Counted from the stretch's first letter, positions 36,082 to 50,800 are shown. The stretch: DNA of 64,000 nucleotides from Norana najaformis (GCA_964023275.1 OZ029921.1:16838204-16902203), one strand, 5' to 3'. Made by a program: numbers and translations. Notes: generated from the letters alone by a model not told the origin.

Positions 36082-36828
36082 GAGTCGAAGCTGATGAAGA
36101 ACCCATTTTACACATTCATCTACCGCTTGTCTCTGTTCTTCATCACCATGTACCTTGTTCCCATGACAACAGTAACCATCCTCAACACCCAGCTGCTGGT
36201 CACCTTCCGTCGCTCAGCCAAGTATCGAGCTTCGACGCTGTGCATGAACTCTTCCACCTCCTCCAACTCGTCCTCCTCCGACCGCCCAATCTCCGCCAAA
36301 TCCTCCTCTTCGTTGCCGTCCCCCTCCTCCTCCTCCTCCATGACACGCGTGGTGACTGCGATCAGCGTGACTGTCGTACTGATCTCCATTGCTACTGATA
36401 CTGTAGCCATGTTGTCCCACACCCTATGGTCAGTGGAGCAGGTCTTTCCTCGTCTCGTCACAGTGTCGCTCTACCGCAGATACCTCGCCAACTTCAGCAA
36501 CGTGGTCGTTACTCTGAGATGTGCCGTGAACTTCGTCGTCTACTGCGCCGTCAGTCGCCAGTTCCGCGTCGTTCTGTCGAGGAGCTTCGTCTGCCAGAGA
36601 AAGACCAGAAGAGTCGGTCGTCGACAGGCGCTGGGAGAAGCTGCAGGCCCGTCGTCCAAGACGTCTGGCAAGATCTCGACATGCATTCGATCCTTGATCC
36701 CTTGGCAGCGGCAGAAGGCCACTCCTTTGACCACTGGCGCCACCGCCGACGTCTCGAACAAAGAAGGCAACGAATGCGTCGCGTCTGATCCCTTGAAACA
36801 GGTGGTCATCAGTTTTGCCAAACAATAA
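36082..36828 (+). CDS. FMRFamide-receptor-like GPCR, coding exon 2
   Basis: Encodes 248 residues that complete a receptor of about 461. It opens with ESKLMKNPFYTFIYRL, matching the loop-2/TM5 start of this family (a LR.NP.Y..IY pattern). TM5 contains the proline of LVPMTTVTILNTQLL. Loop 3 is long and serine-rich (about residues 255-285). TM6 is MTRVVTAISVTVVLISI and lacks the classical CWxP. TM7 ends NFVVYC, a proline-less form of NPxxY seen in FMRFamide receptors, followed by RQFRVVL. The C-tail is basic with several possible phosphosites. Stop at 36826-36828. Confidence 0.9.
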   Translation, partial: ESKLMKNPFYTFIYRLSLFFITMYLVPMTTVTILNTQLLVTFRRSAKYRASTLCMNSSTSSNSSSSDRPISAKSSSSLPSPSSSSSMTRVVTAISVTVVLISIATDTVAMLSHTLWSVEQVFPRLVTVSLYRRYLANFSNVVVTLRCAVNFVVYCAVSRQFRVVLSRSFVCQRKTRRVGRRQALGEAAGPSSKTSGKISTCIRSLIPWQRQKATPLTTGATADVSNKEGNECVASDPLKQVVISFAKQ

Positions 36829-36829
36829 A
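36824..36829 (+). promoter_or_regulatory. AATAAA overlapping the GPCR stop codon
   Basis: The stop codon TAA (36826-36828) lies inside an AATAAA hexamer. If used, the 3' UTR would be only some 20 bases. No G/T-rich downstream element is obvious, so it may be coincidental. Confidence 0.25.
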
Positions 36830-39199
36830 CATTGCACACACTGTTGCAGGCCATTCTGTGGAGAGACCGCGGTTCGATTCACACTCGATCCGCCAAATTT
36901 TCTTCTGGTGAAGACTTAGAAATTTTATTAGGGCAGAGTATAGCTTTAGGGTGAAAAATCCTGCATCGGTTAATGGCACCCCTCAACTTTTCACCTGGCC
37001 TCGCCCCTGATGACAGCAGCAGCTAACCTATTTCGACAAACCAGCTTCATTTTGAACTTTATACAGACTAACTTTCTTTGGTATTTGAACGATTCAGTCA
37101 CCAGCCAAGAACTGATTTTCAATGTCGCTCCGGTTTTCTAATATGCAGCATGACTGGATTTGTCAGGGGGTTTGATCAAGCAAAAAGTCAACACCCAGAA
37201 AAAAGAATTGATCCAGAGGGTAGGATTTAATACCCCAGGCGAAGTTACATGTGTTTTACAACTATCTTTGCGCCTACACTCCACAGTGGATAGAGCAAAG
37301 CCAAGTACATGAAGGAAGCAGCTGTTGGGTGGCTACCACAGTAGTTTTCTTTTTCTTTGGTTAAGTTCAGAGTGACATTAAAGACATAGTTACATGTATA
37401 TTCTGTTGGCATACATATTCTCCACTGTACTGCCTACAGACAGTAGTCAGCTGCAGGATCGGGTATTTCAACCCCCTCTTCATGTCAAGGAGTCATGCTC
37501 CCCAACCTTCCAGTTGTAGCCTCTTCTGTTTATACAAAAAGCACTCAAGGTTTACAACAAAATTTCAATTTATGAAAATATGCTCAGAAATAATTGGCAG
37601 CCACGGCTTCGCCCAGGACCCAGCAACTGGCAGGTCAGAAGGTAACCACCCCAGTCATGAATCACATATTCAAATCCCCAAGGTAAAAGGGCAAGCTCTC
37701 CAGTTACAAAAAGCTTAAGCCAGAGATGTCAATTTAATCCTCTGTCCACCTCTCGGCCGTTTACATACAAATTCGCTTTAAACATCAAATTTCAGTAGAA
37801 AATTTCAAAAGATGTAATGCAAAAGTCAGCAAGGGCAGTGAGACCCACATCCTCTTGGGGAGCTTGCAGTACACTACCTTCCAAACCCCCTAACTTGAAA
37901 CTAAAGCACTTTGTATCTCTGCCAAACTTACAGTTTCAACCGCCCCTGCCGAAATTTCACACATCCAACCCTGTGGTGGACTATGTACTATTTGATTACG
38001 TTGTGATTCTTATGAACTCATGTGGCTCTATTGCTGTCCTGCATTCATGCAAGGTCTTTGTTAATTGTGCAATGCATGTGATTAGGCTAGCTTTCTCCAT
38101 AATTATGGCTTTTACATATTCAACAAATCTGACAAAGTCACTGCTAACATTTTCCTTTCCATCCTACATTTTAACATAAAGATAAATAACTACAAACTCA
38201 GAATGTTGCAATGAGCTAAAATCATTCCGATACAGGATTCCTCGTCTTAAGTACAAAAACATTCAGAACTTGTACCATCTTCAAAAATACCAATTGAATA
38301 ATTCTAAAAGCAGTCTCTAAATTCTAAATACAATTTACAGATAAATAATTGAAAATAAAATACATATTCATTTGTATTTTGAGAACAAGATTTTCAATAA
38401 AATTCTGAACGTTGTTTATAGAAAACAGCAGTTATAAATAACAGGCCCTGTAAAACAAACCTACCCTCGAACCCTCTTCAAAACATCGAAATTCAAGTAT
38501 AAGTATTCATCAGGAATGATGCTGAACTAGTCTGGAATAAGGGCAGTTTAGCTAAAATGATTATTTGAAACATTTTCCATAGGAAATCTGGCCATTTTTA
38601 TATTGCTCTCCTGGAGCTTCTCAAGTATTCCAATTGTCAAATCAGAGTTTGCCTATTATTACATCCTTTTGTAAGAAATCTCAATTCCTGACTCAAAATG
38701 ATAGGTTGTGAAGGAAGCAGTGTGGCCTGCTTCTTGATACATCACAATATGGGTTCCCTATGTGGTGATTATCGATGTGTCAGTAACAGCAGAGATGCAA
38801 AATTTATAGATTAAAGTAACCCAGTATCTTTCATTCCAAATGGAAGCAGCACGACGACTGAGGAGTCCTGGCTATAGATCTCACATATGGTATGACTTTG
38901 ACATTACTTTTCAAAACAGTGTCGGTGTCAAATTAAACTGATGTTCACCACGGCAAATGCAAAGTTTTCTTACATTAAAAGATTAACAGCATTGTAAATG
39001 ATCCACAGTGCCAACCCATCATGCCACATGTAACACTTCATAAAAAATTGTATAGTATCAACTGATAAGAAAGCAAAAGAAGAATACTAGAAAACAGGTA
39101 AGATAAGGTAATCACTCATCTACATCACACATCTGTACGAACGTTAACAGTAATCTTCAGAGGCATGGTCCCAAAGTGAAAGCACAGAAATCCACCAAC

Positions 39200-39325
39200 A
39201 TGGCAAACATGTGGCCCTATAAAGTTGTGCCAATTTCACATGGTGCACTGGGATTTGAACATACAGACCTGAGGTGAAAGACAATGTTTTGGCAATTAGC
39301 CACCAAGACAGAGCACTGAACAATG
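39200..39325 (-). mobile_element. tRNA-derived SINE head, reverse
   Basis: On the - strand: TTGGTGGCTAATTGCCAAAA (A-box region, about 39290-39310) and TATGTTCAAATCCCA (B box, about 39248-39262). Confidence 0.6.
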
Positions 39326-40444
39326 ATGAATCCTGAAATATTTCGTCTCATTAATACACTTTGAAAACAATAGTTTCAATCACCAAAACAGCCAACAAGG
39401 CATCAATTCAGAAGCTAATCAGGCAAAAGAATCGTCCCCAGTGTAAGAACTACCAGTAGGTTAATTAGGCCAAACTAATTTACTAATTCATGCATCCTTA
39501 AACTATGCCTGTGAAAAGTGTGAATACGACACATGGGTTTGAACAAGGCATGGTCTGTGCTAGAGTTAGAAAGTAGGCACCCCACACTTGTCCCTTTAGC
39601 TCAACTATCCTAACGACTGTTTGCAGCAGTCAGTTGAAAAGAGGTGATGACATAACCAAGGATGACATAACCAAGGAGGACACTTGGCAGTATGTGACAA
39701 AATCTCAACTGCATTTGGGAGAACAACAGACTCAAAAACTAAGTAAACATGAAGTCAAAATTAGATAGGTAATAATTGTCTGACTGATATCACAGTCAAA
39801 ACTCTGCAAAACAGAAAGACCAACCGATTAAATAACAGCAATACAAGTGATAACATTGGTCAAAGTCCTGCAATGTAATGTGTTCAATCTTTGCAAAATT
39901 AGAGCTGCATGCACAACCTTGAATAGGAATGTTAACATAAACATAACATATGTTAAGAAATGATCCAATTAGTAACATCAGATAACAGATATAGTGCATA
40001 TATACCGAGTATTATATATATACATACTTAGTCTATATAATATTTACCAGGTTCTTGGCAGTATTTTAGAAGTTATTAGACATCTAATCTTGTTAACTTC
40101 TATAGCACTTCTGTAATAGTGCACAACACAGCAGCGCTCACAATTAACAATCCAGTTAACTCCAGGACATCTGTCTGGTAAGACACAGACAGCCTAAGGA
40201 TGACAACTTGATACACCGAAATAAATACCATGACTTTGGTGGTACATACATGTGAACATGTAATTTGTTACGAAATGGTAATAAAGCCAGGTAAATACTA
40301 CTCAAACAGGCAGCTAAACGATTAGTAATTAACAAAACAATGCTTTGGCATGCCTGATAAGAGTATCAAGTAGGTTAAACTGTTACAGAAACCAGCTGGA
40401 TCTAATTTTACAGAACTTGTTTTTTTTATACTTTGCACTAATGG

Positions 40445-40566
<122 letters not shown>

Positions 40567-41537
40567 ATACGCAGGCTTTCAGCTTATCTTCAGTTGTACC
40601 TTTCTTTGTAGATCTATCAGATAGCCATATTTCAATACTTTTAAAGAAGTTCTTAAAAGGGCAATATAATTGTCCATAAATTGGTATATGCACCATTTAT
40701 ATATGTTATATCGGTATATGCACATCTATACACACATTTATATATGGCATAGATACCCATATATACACACATCCACAACACAGGCTCCTAATTAAAGGTG
40801 TTTGGAGTCATGGCAAGTACTGTGCAATAATATGATTGAGTTATAGTCAAGTCACATTTCGAAGTTGAATGAAATGTGCTATCCATGTAACTGACCACAT
40901 TATGTGAAACGCACATCATAATGAGGCAGGTTATAAGGACGGTCCAGTAAATATATTTAAATATATAAACAATACGTGCTATTCCTTCTATAAAACTGCC
41001 TTTGTTCCAAACAAGGAAAAAATGAAAACCCTATAGAAACTTAGCCCAAACATTTGATCACCTCTGAGCACCATAGTTTTTACATCTTGCACCCATCTAA
41101 GCCAAAGAAAGCTTTAGACAAGAAAAAGAAAAAACAAAAACTGTTCTCCTACTTTTGTGGGCAGCTGCAGCAGCCAACATAATTACAATGCTTACTGAAT
41201 ACTTAAACAGATTGCTCCTCATAACTGTACAATTAATTGTTTCTAGTCAAGTACTAGCAGTTGTCCCTGCGGCTTTGATCAGTGCTCATAAGAGTTCACA
41301 ATACAAACTCCATCAGTAAGCTGCAAGAGCAAGAGATTGCACTGGACATAATTACACATCACAGAATTACACCAACACCTTTAATACATGAACGCTCACA
41401 AAATTTCAGTCTGAGAGATCACAGTTGCACAAGAATTTTAATCAGTGAAAAAGTTAATTGGTATTAGGGCTGTCAATTAAACTCGTAGTTTATATGGTGA
41501 TTTTTTTAAATATTAGATTTAAATCAAGCGCATCTAT

Positions 41538-41690
41538 GAAACACGGTAGCCGATTGTTTGCCTTTTAAAGTAGAGAGGATAGGTTCAAGCCCCAATAGGG
41601 TTCAGGATTAGTGTCTAAGGGTCTTAGGCAAAGCCCTGAAGCTGAAAGCATTTAGACTAAATCGCTAAGAAACATAGTTAAAAGTGTTTT
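41538..41690 (+). mobile_element. tRNA-derived SINE, degraded
   Basis: CACGGTAGCCGATTGTTTGC, then B box AGGTTCAAGCCCC (about 41581-41593) and a body with GGCAAAGCCCTGAAG. The start matches the 24.5 kb copy. Confidence 0.6.
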
Positions 41691-44575
41691 ATGAATTTCA
41701 GCATTAAGTGTTTTCAGCAAAAGAGATGCAGTCTATGGACTATAAATACAGACAAAATAACAGCAGTCATATTAATAACAAAGTTTAACTTATATAGTAG
41801 CTAATGAATACCTCCAAGTCCCCTATTTCCCAAGCACGATACAAGGCAGGCACTCGGCTGATTTCCTCCGACTATGCCCTGAGGCACAAGAGACAAATCT
41901 CAAACTCCTAACACAGGGCCAGTGCATCGCAGAACTTAATCCTGAACTCCTCAATCATGTCTGTAGCAACCGAGACTCGTTGGTGACAGGGGTAAACATG
42001 CAGCAGTAGCTTTCTATCACAACACAAGCATGCCATTGACTGGATCACCATGTCAAAAACCACTAAGTGAGAGAGAAACCAATCTAAATCACACCTATTA
42101 AACTCCCAGCTACCACATGTTCTTCTGTTCTTACAGTATTTCATATAAACTACTTAGAGGCTGTTACTTAACCAACTGAAGAGTTGTTCTGTTTTATTAA
42201 TAACAGCTTACAACATTCTTGAAAAGTAAGATTAAAATAAATTTCGTGAGATGAAGATTCTTAATAATTCTGTAGCCTTAATAAGCATAAATATAAGGCA
42301 ATGTGAACAGCATTAACCAAACTGGTTGTTACGAAAGCCAAAGCTACACGGCATCGTTGGAACCATGTAAATACACAAACATACACAGAAAACATAGCAA
42401 GACTTTAAAAGAAGAGAGTAATGAAATGTGAAAGTACAGATATAATCATACTGGTTAAAACTAACTGGAAAATTCGTGACAACCATGTTCTTCTCGTATA
42501 AAACTGGAAACAAACAAGTCTTATTACACAATTAATTATGCCAAAATTGTATCAATCTTGGAATGTGTCACTTATCACAGAGGATTTAAATAATGTAATT
42601 CTGAAGTTTGCTGAGAATCTACTTAAAAACAGCAAAAAGCGATAAAGTTAAACTTTGATAAATTTCCTTTTAGCAATCTAATAAGAAGACAGCTAATTAG
42701 CAAATAAAATGGACTTTGTTACTAAGAAATTTTCCAAACAACTTCTGAAAGTATTATTTGCCAATTTGATATGCAAATTAGTTATTTATTACGCATTATT
42801 TAAATGTGATATAACACACTTACATAACTTATATTTACTATTACGATTATATCAGTAGAGAAAATAATGTTAACAATGCTCTTGAACTGAAACCAAACTT
42901 TATTAAATTATCTAACTGAGTTTCTGTGATGACTAAGTCGAGGACTTAGTTGACGAGCCAAAAACACTTTGCGACTGCTGCTTTACACGAGAACTGGTTT
43001 GGACTTTTGGCTCTCCAGTAATCAGCAGGCAACAGAAATGAAACAAGAAAACCAGGGGTACTCAAACTGCAAAATGTACTATAGAACTGTTCTCTGATGC
43101 TTCTATTCTACAGGTTTAAAATATTTTGCTCAGTAATTCTGAGGAATTTCAAAGGCTTTCCAAGTGTGCATTTTAAAAACACTAGTGAGAGTCTTGCGTG
43201 TTGTTGCTAATTAAAATCTATACCTTCTATTTAATTGGTAATGTAAGGTACATCCAAGCAAGCATATGCTGAATGGCGTTTTTGCAAATGGTCTGCTTGA
43301 TTTGATATATACCAGAAAATGAAATACCACTTAGCTGTTGTCAAGCCTCACCAATCCTGGGAAGTTCAAAATTGTGCATATCCTGCAAGTTTTGTCCCCT
43401 GGCCATGTGGCATGGTAATTCAGGAGGCTCTAACCCCTTCAGTGACTTTTGAAGCAAATACCCTATAGCAGACCGTCTGTGGAAGGGTAAAGGAAAACCA
43501 GCTTCATCTTTGCCTTCTCATGACATCTGTAGCCTACTTAAGAAATTTCAAACAACACCAAAGAATAAAGTATTTTAGTAGTGGGGCAAAATTCAAACTA
43601 ATTAAAGTGAGAAACTTAATTTCCCACAGTAAACATATAAATCACAGTGTATGCATGAAGAGCACATTCCACTAGTACAAGATGTGTTCTTGCCCACTAT
43701 CTTAAGCAACTCCTATGGTTAAAACAGACCTGCATCTGACAAGTGACAAAGCTCTGAAACATGATTCAATATTTCATGAGAAAAGTAAATTGATGAAGTG
43801 ATTACGGGTTAGTACTTGGTTACACTGTTATTCTGGTAAATTCTGGACAGTTAGGCAAAGCCTGTTTTTTTTTTGTAAATTTGATAAAATAATTTCTTTT
43901 AATGACGATATTGATCTATGCAAAGAAACAATGGGAAAATGCAGATCAACATCCGTAAACTCAATGGCTTGAACAAGCCGAGTGCATCGATGCAAAGTAA
44001 ATGAAACTTTGGAATTTGGATTGACCAATGACACAAGACTACTTCTGACTCTGCAGACACTTACAGAAATACTCAGCAATTCAGTAAATATGGCAACTGT
44101 TTTTGCAGATGTACAAACAGTAATCACAAATAATGATTTTCCTATCTTGTTCTCTTAACCCTCAAACCCAACTTTGATAAACACTGGAAAAAGTTGGACA
44201 TAATTTTCTAAATTTTGGGCAAAAGTTAAAATTTAAAAAAACTTTTACAAATCACATCATGCTAATTTGTTAAAGAACAGAAAAAACAACCACAAGGCAT
44301 ATATAGGAGATGCCTTAAACTGTAAAAAAGGAAATTAATGGCCAGGGGAAAAAATGGCCATAACACATACTAAACCAGTTCTGGAAGCCGAGTATTTTCT
44401 CAATCCTCTTGATTCACCATGCCCTTGAGCTACAGAAAACAAAAGACTTTCGCTAACCATGCACAAATTGGCAACCGAGAAATGCATTCTAATAAGTGAA
44501 TGCAAATCAATCGAACAATCATCCCGTGAAAATTGACCAAAAAAAACTTGAAAACCTTTATAAAAAACACTGATA

Positions 44576-44865
44576 TTATACCTTCCCAAATCGTTCAAAG
44601 ACTATCTTTTTCAGTCTTTCAACTTCTTGAAGAAGAATTTTCTGGGTTCTTTTTTCTTCATTAATCTCATGGAGAAGTTCCTGTACTTTGATGTTGTGGT
44701 TGGATTTTATTCGTTCCAGTTCTTGCTTTAACTTCATGACCTCCATCTGAAGCTGACTTAAGAGGTCAGGCTTAGTGTATGATCGTGTGGTGTCAGCATC
44801 GGAAGACATTGAACCGGCAATGGCTTTCAGGGCTGATTCAGGTTTTGAGGCTTCACCAAGAATAT
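44576..44865 (-). CDS. CD2AP-like last exon: C-terminal coiled coil
   Basis: Reads [18 protein letters not shown], then a heptad-rich helix: [55 protein letters not shown], stop TAA. The closing EEK...L..EVE.LKK resembles the last helix of CIN85/CD2AP, which mediates oligomerisation. The acceptor is a TG-rich tract ending GTGCAG. A GTATAA at 44582 could be a weak donor, but the family ends here. Confidence 0.92.
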
Positions 44866-47800
44866 CTGCACACACACAAATAAGCAATTCCACAGTGCTT
44901 GCCATCTCCACTGCATAACAATTAATAGGACAAAGTCAAATAATTATATCCTTCAATTATCTCTTTCAGCTAAATCAATTCCCAGCTATCTAAGATTGTA
45001 CAGTAGTTTTTTTTAATTAAACACAGCACGGGATCACACAATAAAAAGCCAACTCACATTCACATCGTCATCCTTTTCATGTCTACTGACATTCCCTCAG
45101 TAGTTAAATATTCAGTCACAGAGGAACAGAAAAACTCTGGAAAATCTGACCCCATCCTAAAGTCCACCAGAGTATTTATGCCCTTGAAAGTAACATTACT
45201 GTATTATTCGTTTATCATTGTTATCATTATGAGGAAAATTGTATGAATGTCAAATGAAGAATCGTTCCCAAAAGCATGGACACAATGGAACTGAAATATT
45301 GTTCCATGTATTTTTGCTCAGGCAAACATTTGAACACAAAAACACATTGTCCTAATGACTGCAGTTTGACCAGCATCCCAGGTGTCAAGAAGCAACACAG
45401 GACTAGGTTGTCCCACTTCAGTTCAGTCATGCCAGCTTACAATTGATCATTCGATTGCTGGTTTAATGGTTTAAGACACAATGGTTCTCTTAGTGGCATG
45501 AAATGTGCAGCTCCAGCGGCAATAAGAAATGCAGTGTTGTATTTTATTGTACAAAGTTCATAAGTGCTTTGGAATATGCTGGACACTGCACATATTTCAA
45601 CTACATTCAGCAAGAAATAGAGCAAAAGAAACCTTTACTAAATGAACAAAGCACTAACCTCTTGCACTGTCTGGTGTTGATGCTGCAGCATGGACCTTGG
45701 ATGGATAACTTATCTTCTCAGCTGATGGAAGCTGTGCAGTGGTTGGCGGTGGGTACACAGTGGTTGGTGGTGGATGTACAATGGCTGGTGGATGAAGAGG
45801 ACGGGTCACAGCAGGACTAACAGGCTCCAGATCTTTCTTATCAACTGTAGCTTCCGACTGCTGCAAAGTATGAATCCCAGTTACAATCATCAGTATTGTA
45901 CTGATGACAGAAATATTTAAACTGCAAAAAGAAACTGCTTAACATAACAATTACCAGCAAAATCAGTGGAAGAGAAAGATCAGCCTTCTTGTTATTAACA
46001 GACTTTGTAAATAAGTAACTTATAAAGACAGCAGGTTAGACATCCTAACATTCAGTCCAGTTAGTGATGTAATGTAACAACAGTTTATACAGCATCGTAA
46101 GAAGTGAGCTACTTACTTCTAGAGTGCTTCAAAATGTCAGTTGTCAGTGCAAGTACTAACAGTTATATAACAGATAGAATTTCAACTGTTTTTGAAGGTC
46201 TGAACACTCTTTGATCCCTGAACAGATGCTGGAAAGCTATTCCTCGCATGTCAGCCAGCCAACCAAAAGGCTCGGCCACCCATTTCGGTCTTGGTTGTTG
46301 GCACGAAAACATCAGCAGACTCAGATGATCACAGGTGTACTCAGTTAGGGTCATTGGATAGTGGCTTGATGTTGTCTGTGAGAAAGCATAGGGTGCAGCT
46401 ATGAAGGCACTTGTACACTAGAAGACAAAGTTTGAATCTAACATGCTCGCCAATCCTGAGCCACTGAAGCTGATCTTCTAGCACCAGGCGTCATGTGGTC
46501 AAACTTATTTATTTGAATGCCCAGACAAGCAGCGGCATTGATGACCGCCTGAAGGCGAATGATACTTCACTGTGGCAAATCAACAGAGGCAACACTGCAG
46601 CAATTGCTTTGGCTCAGGTTAAGACTTTGCACGAGTTAAGTCGCATCTTTTGTGAAAGACCAGGAGACATACTGCAGCTGTCTACAAGATTGCAAAGCTG
46701 GTACCCACAAGTAAAGTTAGTAGTTTCTCATTGCACCATTGTGCTACTGGGCATCAGATAACCAGGCCTGTTCTGCCAGACCAATTGCTCAAAGTTAGTT
46801 ATAATCAGTTTGCATTATTATACTCAAAATCATCTTGTCACTTATAATCCCAGAAACACTTTTAGTCTGACCTGGAAAATACTGTGTGTCGTCGGTGGCC
46901 GGCGAGAAGGAGCTCGAACACGATTGGCAGTCAGGTGGCGTAACTTTGGATTTGAGCTGACAGTATCCGGTAATGACAATCCACTGGCTACTAAAACAAA
47001 TTTAAATCATGGTAATTTATTATTGCCTACTTAATCTTTTAAACTATTTCCTTTAAACAACTCATATTTCTTGTTTCCATTTTAATATCCATTTATTCTA
47101 CTTGATACCAATCTTTCTAATCTTCATCATATTTCAAAAGTCAAGTCTTTGTTAGTGTACCTCATGATAGTAATTTAGGTTCTGAGCCATCCGTTACTTC
47201 TCTGCTCCTCTGTCCATTCGCACATCATAAATTCCTCTCAAATCCTAGTATGTGCACATTGTTTACCGTCTTTGCCAGCTGTCTCTTTTGCCTTGTGGTT
47301 ATCCGTTAAAGCAATGGGCTTTGGATCCGGTTTTAAATCAGGCATTTTCTTTGTAAGTAACATCGGTGGCTGAGAAGGAACCTGAGGTTTGACTGAAACA
47401 CCAACAAGAAGTAAAGATAGATATGTGGGTTTGCATATCTATAATAACTACACGTGTAATAAACATGTAATTTACATGTAATAAATTATATATATATATA
47501 CAGTTTTCATATAAGTAACTTTAATGCTAAATTATACTTATGCATATGGACAGTACAGTCTATACATATCCCATCTAGCAACTACTACATGCTGAAAGTT
47601 CACCTGATGTGACTTGATGTGTTTCCTGTTAACTGGCTGCACTTCTGAACTGTTGTAAGGGGATATTATCAAATTTCAACAGTGTGCATGTATACGAATA
47701 AAATGAACCCTGTTTCTCTGGTGAACCCAATCCCAGGAGAAATTTCACTAATCACTATTTTAGCCAAATTCTTGAAACCCAGCTACTGAATGGGCTATCA

Positions 47801-50800
47801 GGCCCACCACTCTGGCACTCCCCTATGATATCAAGGTTGTCTCTGATTGGCTTCTTCCCTCGAGATGAAGGGGACTATATTAAACACCCACTAAGAGACT
47901 ATCAATTGTCAAACACTGTTCAAATTTAATCTGCAAAAACCATTCCCATTTAACAAGGCTTAATACATAAACAAAAGATGCAACATATAGTATATTGATT
48001 AGATTACTTCTACAAGTATTCGCTTACTTGCAAAACAATAAGCTCGTTCATGATTTTGAAGTTCATAGAGTCTATTATACCGTGAAAGACATGCCAATTT
48101 GTAACTTAAAGTAGACTGCAGTAAACCATGTATAAGGTTTATATATTCAAAAAAGGTTACTTCTATATTTCCTTACTAATTATTATATATAATAATTACT
48201 TTGTACGTTATCCCCTAGTTTGCATATTTAGAAGATTATGAAGTTTTTTGTTCGTTTTAAAAATTGCATTTTTAACGTCATCAGGCAGACCTCAACAGTT
48301 TCAGAGATTTTAGCAGATGCCCTTTAACCCACAGGATAACTGGAAATTATTAATGACTTGCAGTTTGGTTTCCACTAACTCAGTTCTTATACAAGATTCC
48401 TCTCTTTTGTCCATGTCTGTTATACAAGGTTCCTCTCTTTTGTCCATGTCTGGCCCATGCTACTAAAAGTTCTCACTAGCAGCATTTGAATTAGGAATTT
48501 ATGATAACTCAAACATTTCTGAAAATGTTTAAATGAATCCACTTAACAATTCACTTTCATCCAAAGAATTTTATCTGTCCTGGACATAATCAAAAGTTAG
48601 AAAATGCCTACTAATTATACTTGTTACAGGACTTGTTGGTTTTATTACAGAACCTCCATCAGGTGACAGTGCTACATAATGCCTTTTCAGTGGTTGGGCC
48701 ATCTATCTGGAATAGTCAACCTCTGAATCTGCAGGTCAGGTTATGCTCCCTGAAGAGTACTGGATGACTTACTTCGTTCAGTGCTCCTTATTTAGACGCT
48801 ACATTTACCTTCTGTCAACACTTGAAAACTGTTCTCTTTCACTGGAGCTGGGCTAGAAGCGTCTCAGAGTAGATATCTTGAACAGGCACTTTATAGATGC
48901 TCTGACTGAATGAATGAATAAATGACAGATGATATGGGCCGTTGTGGAGATTACACAAACCAGCGCAACATATGTCTTAATGCATTGCATCACATTAACT
49001 TAAGAACATGCAATTATAGTGAAACTGGGTGATAGTCATTACAAAAACAGAATGTAATTCATCAGCACTTGTTTATACAAACTGTTCTTAGACGCTTATT
49101 AACCTTTTTTCTCTTCTGGTTTGGAGGACTTCAACAATGCAGAAACTTTGCTTGGATCTGGAGGGGGTGGTCTTTCCACCCTTTTATTGGCAATCATAAT
49201 TTGTTCCACTTCTGAGTTACTATGCTTCTGGAAACACGTGAAAATCATACTGTGTCTAGTGCCATTCTTTCACAGCAAAGAAAGATACAAAGTTCATTTA
49301 TTCTAACCATTCCTATCAGTTAAGCATTTCCAAAGACAAGAACCAGAATCCCTTGCATTTTGGCAATGACTGTATAATCTAGACTGGAAAATAAGACTGA
49401 GCCAGTACACGTTGCCTATTCTCATTTATAGGCAAAGACCAGAATACTGACTGCAGAAGTTGCTATCTAGATTATATAATTGTATAAGATAATCCAAATA
49501 AGGAGCCTCCCAGTGTTTGGATCCATCCTGCATGCAGCATGGCCAGGCAGGATGAAGACAAGACACCGTGAGCTACATCTGACCCTCAAAGGGATGGAAG
49601 AGCCCCGCAGGACAGCTGATGCACACTTCAGCAAGTATGCACAGAATGTTAATGTAATTACATGCTTTAGCTAATGCTGTGTAGCTGCGGTTTTGCTAAC
49701 ATACAGGCTAGAAATGAGCACAGGACTGGGATGTCTGAAAATGTATCATGGACAAAGCAGAGCTTCTAAGGGGAATGCCACTTCTAATCTACAGGCTGAC
49801 CTACTTTTTATGGCTCTCAAAAGGGAAATGATTTGTAAGTTCTAACAATACATAAATTTAGCCAGAGGTAAACGTAATTAGATTAGTGTTCTGCTCTTTA
49901 ATTAAAATTCAATCTCAAATAATGGCTGATTCACAAAGTAGTAAACTGCCTTACAACTGCTGGTTTACTATCTGGTGGCAGAAGTTCGACAAAGTTGTCC
50001 GGAAATACGCCAATCCTGCCTCGTAGCTCTCCCTTCCACCACCCCGCATCCTCCAGCTTTTTTTGAACGACGGTAATTGTGTCTCCAACATTCAGCGTCA
50101 ACTCATCCTCGTTTTCAGCCACATACGAGAAGACCACACGAGCCCGTTCCACTGCAATTTTACATTGAGAGAAGATTGTTTGTACAAGACAAATTTCTAA
50201 TAAGCCAGGTTAGTAAGAATCAAATCCAAAATTCAAACTAAAACTGCACAATGTATGTAAGCTTCTCAATACTTTATTCACAAAGATATTTCAACCAAGG
50301 TTTCACATGAAAGTCAAGAAAGGATATTAATGTTGTAGCCCTTTTATCAGATTGTTTGATGCAGTGTCAATCTCGATAAAAAAGTGGAAGGTAGACTTAT
50401 TTAAATTTATTTGTTTATTTAAATAAATTTACACTATTTTTACAAGTCAGTGCAGTAAATTTAATGTGCCCAGACTCAAGTTAACAGTTGGCTGATAAGA
50501 ACAGAGAAGAATTTACAGAAATAAATTTGTAGATATTTACACACTGACTGATTTGTTTGAAGAGCAAACATGACAACAGCAAGAGAACAACCGATGCATC
50601 TCGGAAGGAATGAAAACAAATATAATGTGAAACTTAGAAGTGCGTGACTGACCAATGTCTCACAACAAGACCATCATATCTGAGACCTCAGTATCGCACT
50701 CGTGTGTGCCATCACAAGTTGCTGGATCATATGTAATACACTATTTTTTAACACTTGGACAATCTTTGCAATGCACGCTCACTAATAAAAGACAAATTTC

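Noticed and set aside
41908..42144. A 78-codon - strand frame downstream of the adaptor
   Set aside because: No recognised motif. It may simply be 3' UTR or intergenic sequence.
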